From Closterium sp. Naga37s-1 (lineage: Eukaryota > Streptophyta > Zygnematophyceae > Desmidiales > Closteriaceae): DNA of 64,000 nt. The position numbers and the translations under genes are program-made. Below the pieces are notes generated by a model. The model did not search any database, was not told the origin of the DNA, and saw nothing but the letters and a program-made list of their open reading frames with translations. Shown here one piece after another: positions 61,002 through 64,000 of the stretch; the first letter of the stretch is position 1; each line of letters starts with the position of its first letter. The stretch is taken from contig CANJKZ010000064.1 of the NCBI GenBank assembly GCA_947471745.1, positions 612,001 through 676,000 on the forward strand, in the 5' to 3' direction.

Positions 61002-61272
61002 TAAACGTGCGTCGATCTATGGTAAACAGCGACTAAGTGTCCGTTGCAGTTTCCGTGCGGTGGCGGTATTAACTAAGCTGTGACTTGCTCCTCCGTTTAT
61101 AAAATCTTCACTGCTGTCCACTGCATTTTCCCGTAAATCCGTATTGGGCAATCCGTCGATGTACCCTTCTTATTCATCCGAGCCCGATCGATGGCGTGAA
61201 TCGGTACTGTGACTCGGTGAGGGTCAGTGGGGTCGGACCAGCAGTGAGTCTCGTCAGTAGTGGGCCCGATCT

Positions 61273-61671
61273 CTACTGACTGTTGGCGTTTCCCTGCCTC
61301 CCAGACTCCCTCCCCTGCTCTGCTCCACGGCGTCTCAGCTCCTCTGGGCACTCGCTCTTGCGGTGGCCCGGCCTGTTGCAAGCAAAGCAGCGCCGCTTAA
61401 ATGGCGCACCAGCTGCATTTGCCACAATGGCATGTACAGTGGCGTGCTCGATCGGTCCCCGAGGACGATGTCCGTAGTAGGACCCCGGTCTCGGACGGCG
61501 CAAAATGTCGATTTTCTCGGCGAGCCCGAGGATTTTGTTGAAATTCGATAGCCCGCGTAGCATGATTTCGTGCGAGATGTCCGGCTTCCGCCCTCCGACG
61601 TAACGGTCCACCCGCTCCGCCTCGTGCATGTAACCGACTTGCTCGCATAGTGCGAGAATGCGGAGAGTCAC
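61273..61671 (-). pseudogene. Gypsy gag C-terminal part with zinc knuckle
   Basis: Begins TLRILALCEQVGYMHEAERVDRYV, the end of the retrotransposon gag domain. A zinc knuckle CFACNRPGHRKSEC (C-x2-C-x4-H-x4-C) follows. It continues the frame at 62652-63182 once the insertion is ignored. Confidence 0.82.
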
Positions 61672-62660
61672 TCTACAACGGTAGTAAGCTTGACTACGGG
61701 GGTTGGCACGAACTACTAGGAGTGATCGTAGCTTTGCTTAGTTCCTTAGTGCTTGCGCATACACGGGAGAAATCGGCAAGAGTTTCACTAGGCAAAGTTG
61801 GAATTACAGAATGGTTGAACAAGCAATGACAGAATTGACTACATCAGGCACCTAGCAACCCTGCAGCTAGCCTGGTTGACCGCCAGCATAGCTTGGTCGA
61901 CCGCCTGCCAGCGTTGCGTAGAGGAGCCGCGCCAGCACTGCAGAAGGGCGACCTGCCAACACTGCAGGTCGACGGCGTGCCAACGCTGCAGCAAAGCGGC
62001 TGTCCAGCGTTGCCCCGTAGAAGACAGCAGTGCGCACGCTCGCAGGTGCGAGCAGACGATTGGCCCGACTTGCACCGTTGTGCATCCGTCGGCTGTTGTC
62101 TGCGCCTGACGAGACACATCGACTTCGGGATACCAGCCCGAAGTCGCCTTCGCCATCGCGACCTCGACGACGTTCGCGTGCCTCCGCAGAACTCGTCGAA
62201 CAGGTTACCCGGTCGACCTGGTCGATCACCAAGTGCTCCGGTCGACCACCAGTGCCTCTGGTCGACCACTGGGTCCCTCTGGTCGACCACCAGGTCCCTC
62301 TGGTCGACCACAGCTCCCGTCGAGCTACCCTATGGTCGACGGACCCCTTCCGTCGACCAGAATTGGCAGATGATGTCGCCGAGCTCCCCTTGTCGACCGC
62401 TGCTCAGTTGTCAGGTCGACGGACTGCTCCGGTCGAATTGCACCTCCTGGTAGACGGCCCACCCGTCGCCTAGACCAGTCAGTTGCAGCTGTCGAGCTCC
62501 CTGGTCAACAGCAACACCACAGCGGTCCCCTGCAGCTCGACGAAGCCTGTCGAGCAGCTCTCCCACTGTGAACGGTCGGCTGCTACTCCCGTACATCCAA
62601 CCAAGTCGTCGGCGTTGCCCAAGCGAGGGCGGGGCCAACACTCCATTCCCGTTAACAGAG
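61672..62660. mobile_element. ~1-kb insertion in Gypsy gag, class unknown
   Basis: Separates gag at YTRGF from gag at TLRILALCEQ. It is rich in GGTCGACCA words, with ~24-bp spacing at about 62200-62350, and in CCAGCRYTGCAG-like words at 61880-62010. The ends look loosely inverted (CTCTGTTAACGG and CTCTACAACGG on opposite strands). I found no clear target duplication, LTR pair or protein, so the class is unresolved. Confidence 0.6.
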
Positions 62661-63521
62661 AAAACCTCTCGTGTAATCTTGGACCGATCCAAGCTGTCGC
62701 CAAGTACGCAGTTTTCGACGCGTCGAAATAGAAGCCGCGATCGGCTCGAAGCGCGCTCGAAGCCCTGCACACCACGCATCCCACGTGCTGTACTGGGCGG
62801 TCTCGCAGAACGAACTCCAGGTGACGGCTGGACCCGCTGGCCCTTCCTCTTGCAACGGCGGCTCGTAGGCGCGTGGCGACGTCACAATGACTCGCCACCA
62901 GTCCATGGCGGAGCCCCGTAGCAGCGAGACGGCGTATCGTATCTTCGCTGCGTCCGACTCGACGTAATTCGCGTCGAAGAAGACGTTCATCGTGAAGACC
63001 CACGATTGAACCGTCGGACCTCCACGTTGGCTGGGATCGAAACAGGGCGGGCGTTGCGGCTTGAGCGGCATCGGTGCGACGATGTTGTCGTTACCGCTTG
63101 TTGCTGCAAATTCGACGTGACGACGGGCTTCGCGAGGCCCGCTCGTGCTTGGTGCGGCCCTGTTTCTCTCCATGCCGGGCATTCATTGGGCGGCGCCATC
63201 ACTGGCTGCGCCTGAGCGGTGTCCCACGCTGTCGTGATGTGACGGTGTGCCGGATGAGATGACAATCGGCTCATCCAACTGCGCAGGTGCATTTGCAGGT
63301 GCTTGTGTTGGTGCTGGTGCATTCACCGTTGATTGCTGGCGGGCGGAGTCACGTTCCGTTGTGAGAGTTGCGATTTCGAGCGCCGAATCTTCTAGTTGGT
63401 GCACGAGACGGTCGAGATGTTCCTGCGTCAACGTCGCAACGTTGAGTTCGGCCATGGCGGGGGTGTCGGGCAAGCTCAGCGAGAGCCTCAGTCGTGGCCG
63501 TGCGTGCTTCCGAGAGAGCAC
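62652..63521 (-). pseudogene. Gypsy gag N-terminal part
   Basis: Two joined frames. 63521-63183 holds AELNVATLTQEHLDRLVHQLED, a coiled-coil-like start. 63182-62652 holds the gag domain (VQSWVFTMNVFFDANYV, AMDWWR, LRTWRQLGSVQDYTRGF). There is a stop or frame break at the junction near 63183. It is cut by the insertion at 62660. Confidence 0.8.
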
Positions 63522-63620
63522 TTCGAGCGGCGGTGCCTGAACGCTGAGGGACGTCTACCCCCCAAAAAAATAGATAGTGGGGAAGCGAAGGTGTGGGTGC
63601 GGTCCGAGAAGAGATCGTAG

Positions 63621-63633
63621 GCTCTGAATACCA
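63621..63633 (-). other. Primer binding site of the Gypsy element
   Basis: The minus strand reads TGGTATTCAGAGC, a one-base-insertion form of the tRNA-iMet site, two bases from the LTR end. Confidence 0.75.
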
Positions 63634-63635
63634 AG

Positions 63636-64000
63636 TGTTACGAGTGCAATTGAGCGAGCGAGCGAGAATTGCATTATCGAAGCAAAAAAATACATTGAGC
63701 GAAGGCATGAGCGAAGAATATAGAGCGAAGCTAGTGTGGTAACGGTAACGCGAGAAATTGGGGTGCGCTACGAGCCTAGCGCCGAGGTTGGGAAATGTCG
63801 AGGCGGAGGTCCGGAGCGCGGGTTACCAACCGAACCGTGCGGTTGGGTCGCATCGTGAACAGTGGCGGGAGTCGTGGTCGAGGCGAGTGTCGCGACCGAG
63901 TAACGTTTCACTGTTGGGTGCCGATGGCGGGAATGGTCATGTACGCGGTAAGCAGGGGCGCGAAGTAAAGAAAAGGAGATTTCCTTACACGTAGTCTATA
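63636..64000 (-). repeat. 5' LTR of the Gypsy element, incomplete
   Basis: Ends (minus strand) CTCGTAACA next to the primer site. Its other end lies beyond the window, so its length is at least 365 bp. Its partner LTR is not in the window. Confidence 0.7.

Larger units (their letters stand above)
60298..64000 (-). mobile_element. Gypsy-type LTR retrotransposon, antisense, broken, runs off the window
   Basis: From the right edge the minus strand gives an LTR end (63636 up), a primer site, gag in two pieces split by a ~1-kb insertion, a zinc knuckle, protease, and the start of RT, which breaks at Copia-D. This order and the RT motifs are those of Ty3/gypsy. Several frameshifts show that it is older than the Copia elements. 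Confidence 0.85.

Noticed and set aside
1..64000. tRNA or rRNA genes
   Set aside because: No cloverleaf or rRNA sequence was found by eye; the tRNA-like stretches at 2773 and 43403 are only 3'-end complements used as primer sites. A tRNAscan run would be decisive.

Overview
The window is nuclear DNA of a green-lineage (plant or streptophyte-alga) genome. The evidence is GT-AG spliced genes for an SR-type cyclophilin, a CAMK-type kinase and a plant-type alpha-amylase; Copia and Gypsy elements with plant-style tRNA primer sites; and hAT and Harbinger MITEs. Very long Ala/Gly/Ser-rich protein segments and GC-rich microsatellites in exons would suit a zygnematophyte such as Closterium. That species guess is only an impression and was not tested.

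Layout. 1-1951: left flank, no recognised gene. 1952-10896: Copia-A, complete with perfect 5-bp target duplications, itself split by a hAT MITE (4245-4762) and a small non-autonomous LTR element (7180-8547). 10897-14782: dense local duplications, including four ~465-bp tandem units. 14783-19741: Copia-C, antisense and damaged. 19742-21765: 46 uniform copies of a 44-bp minisatellite. 21766-22695: degenerate repeats. 22696-23381: second hAT MITE. 23609-31449: SR-cyclophilin, 11 exons and 1272 residues in my model. 33403-35014: processive GT2 glycosyltransferase, two exons. 36878-53567: a huge CAMK-type kinase gene whose first exon is split by the complete antisense Copia-B (37219-43994). 54473-55350: last two exons of an alpha-amylase, antisense. 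56093-56554: Harbinger/Tourist MITE. 56696-60297: 5'-truncated Copia-D, fused to a broken antisense Gypsy element (60298 to the right edge).

Three patterns tie the window together. (1) The multi-exon genes (cyclophilin, kinase, amylase) contain short tandem duplications of about 95-270 bp, most of which straddle a splice junction and leave a decayed partial exon beside the working one; the 11-15 kb region is made of similar units. (2) The Copia insertions have near-identical LTRs and so look recent, yet three of the four reverse transcriptases have lost an aspartate of the YVDD box, and Copia-B also lacks the first integrase aspartate. (3) Removing Copia-B plus one target-site copy restores a single continuous reading frame from 36878 into the kinase exon, so this looks like a recent insertional disruption or a polymorphic allele.
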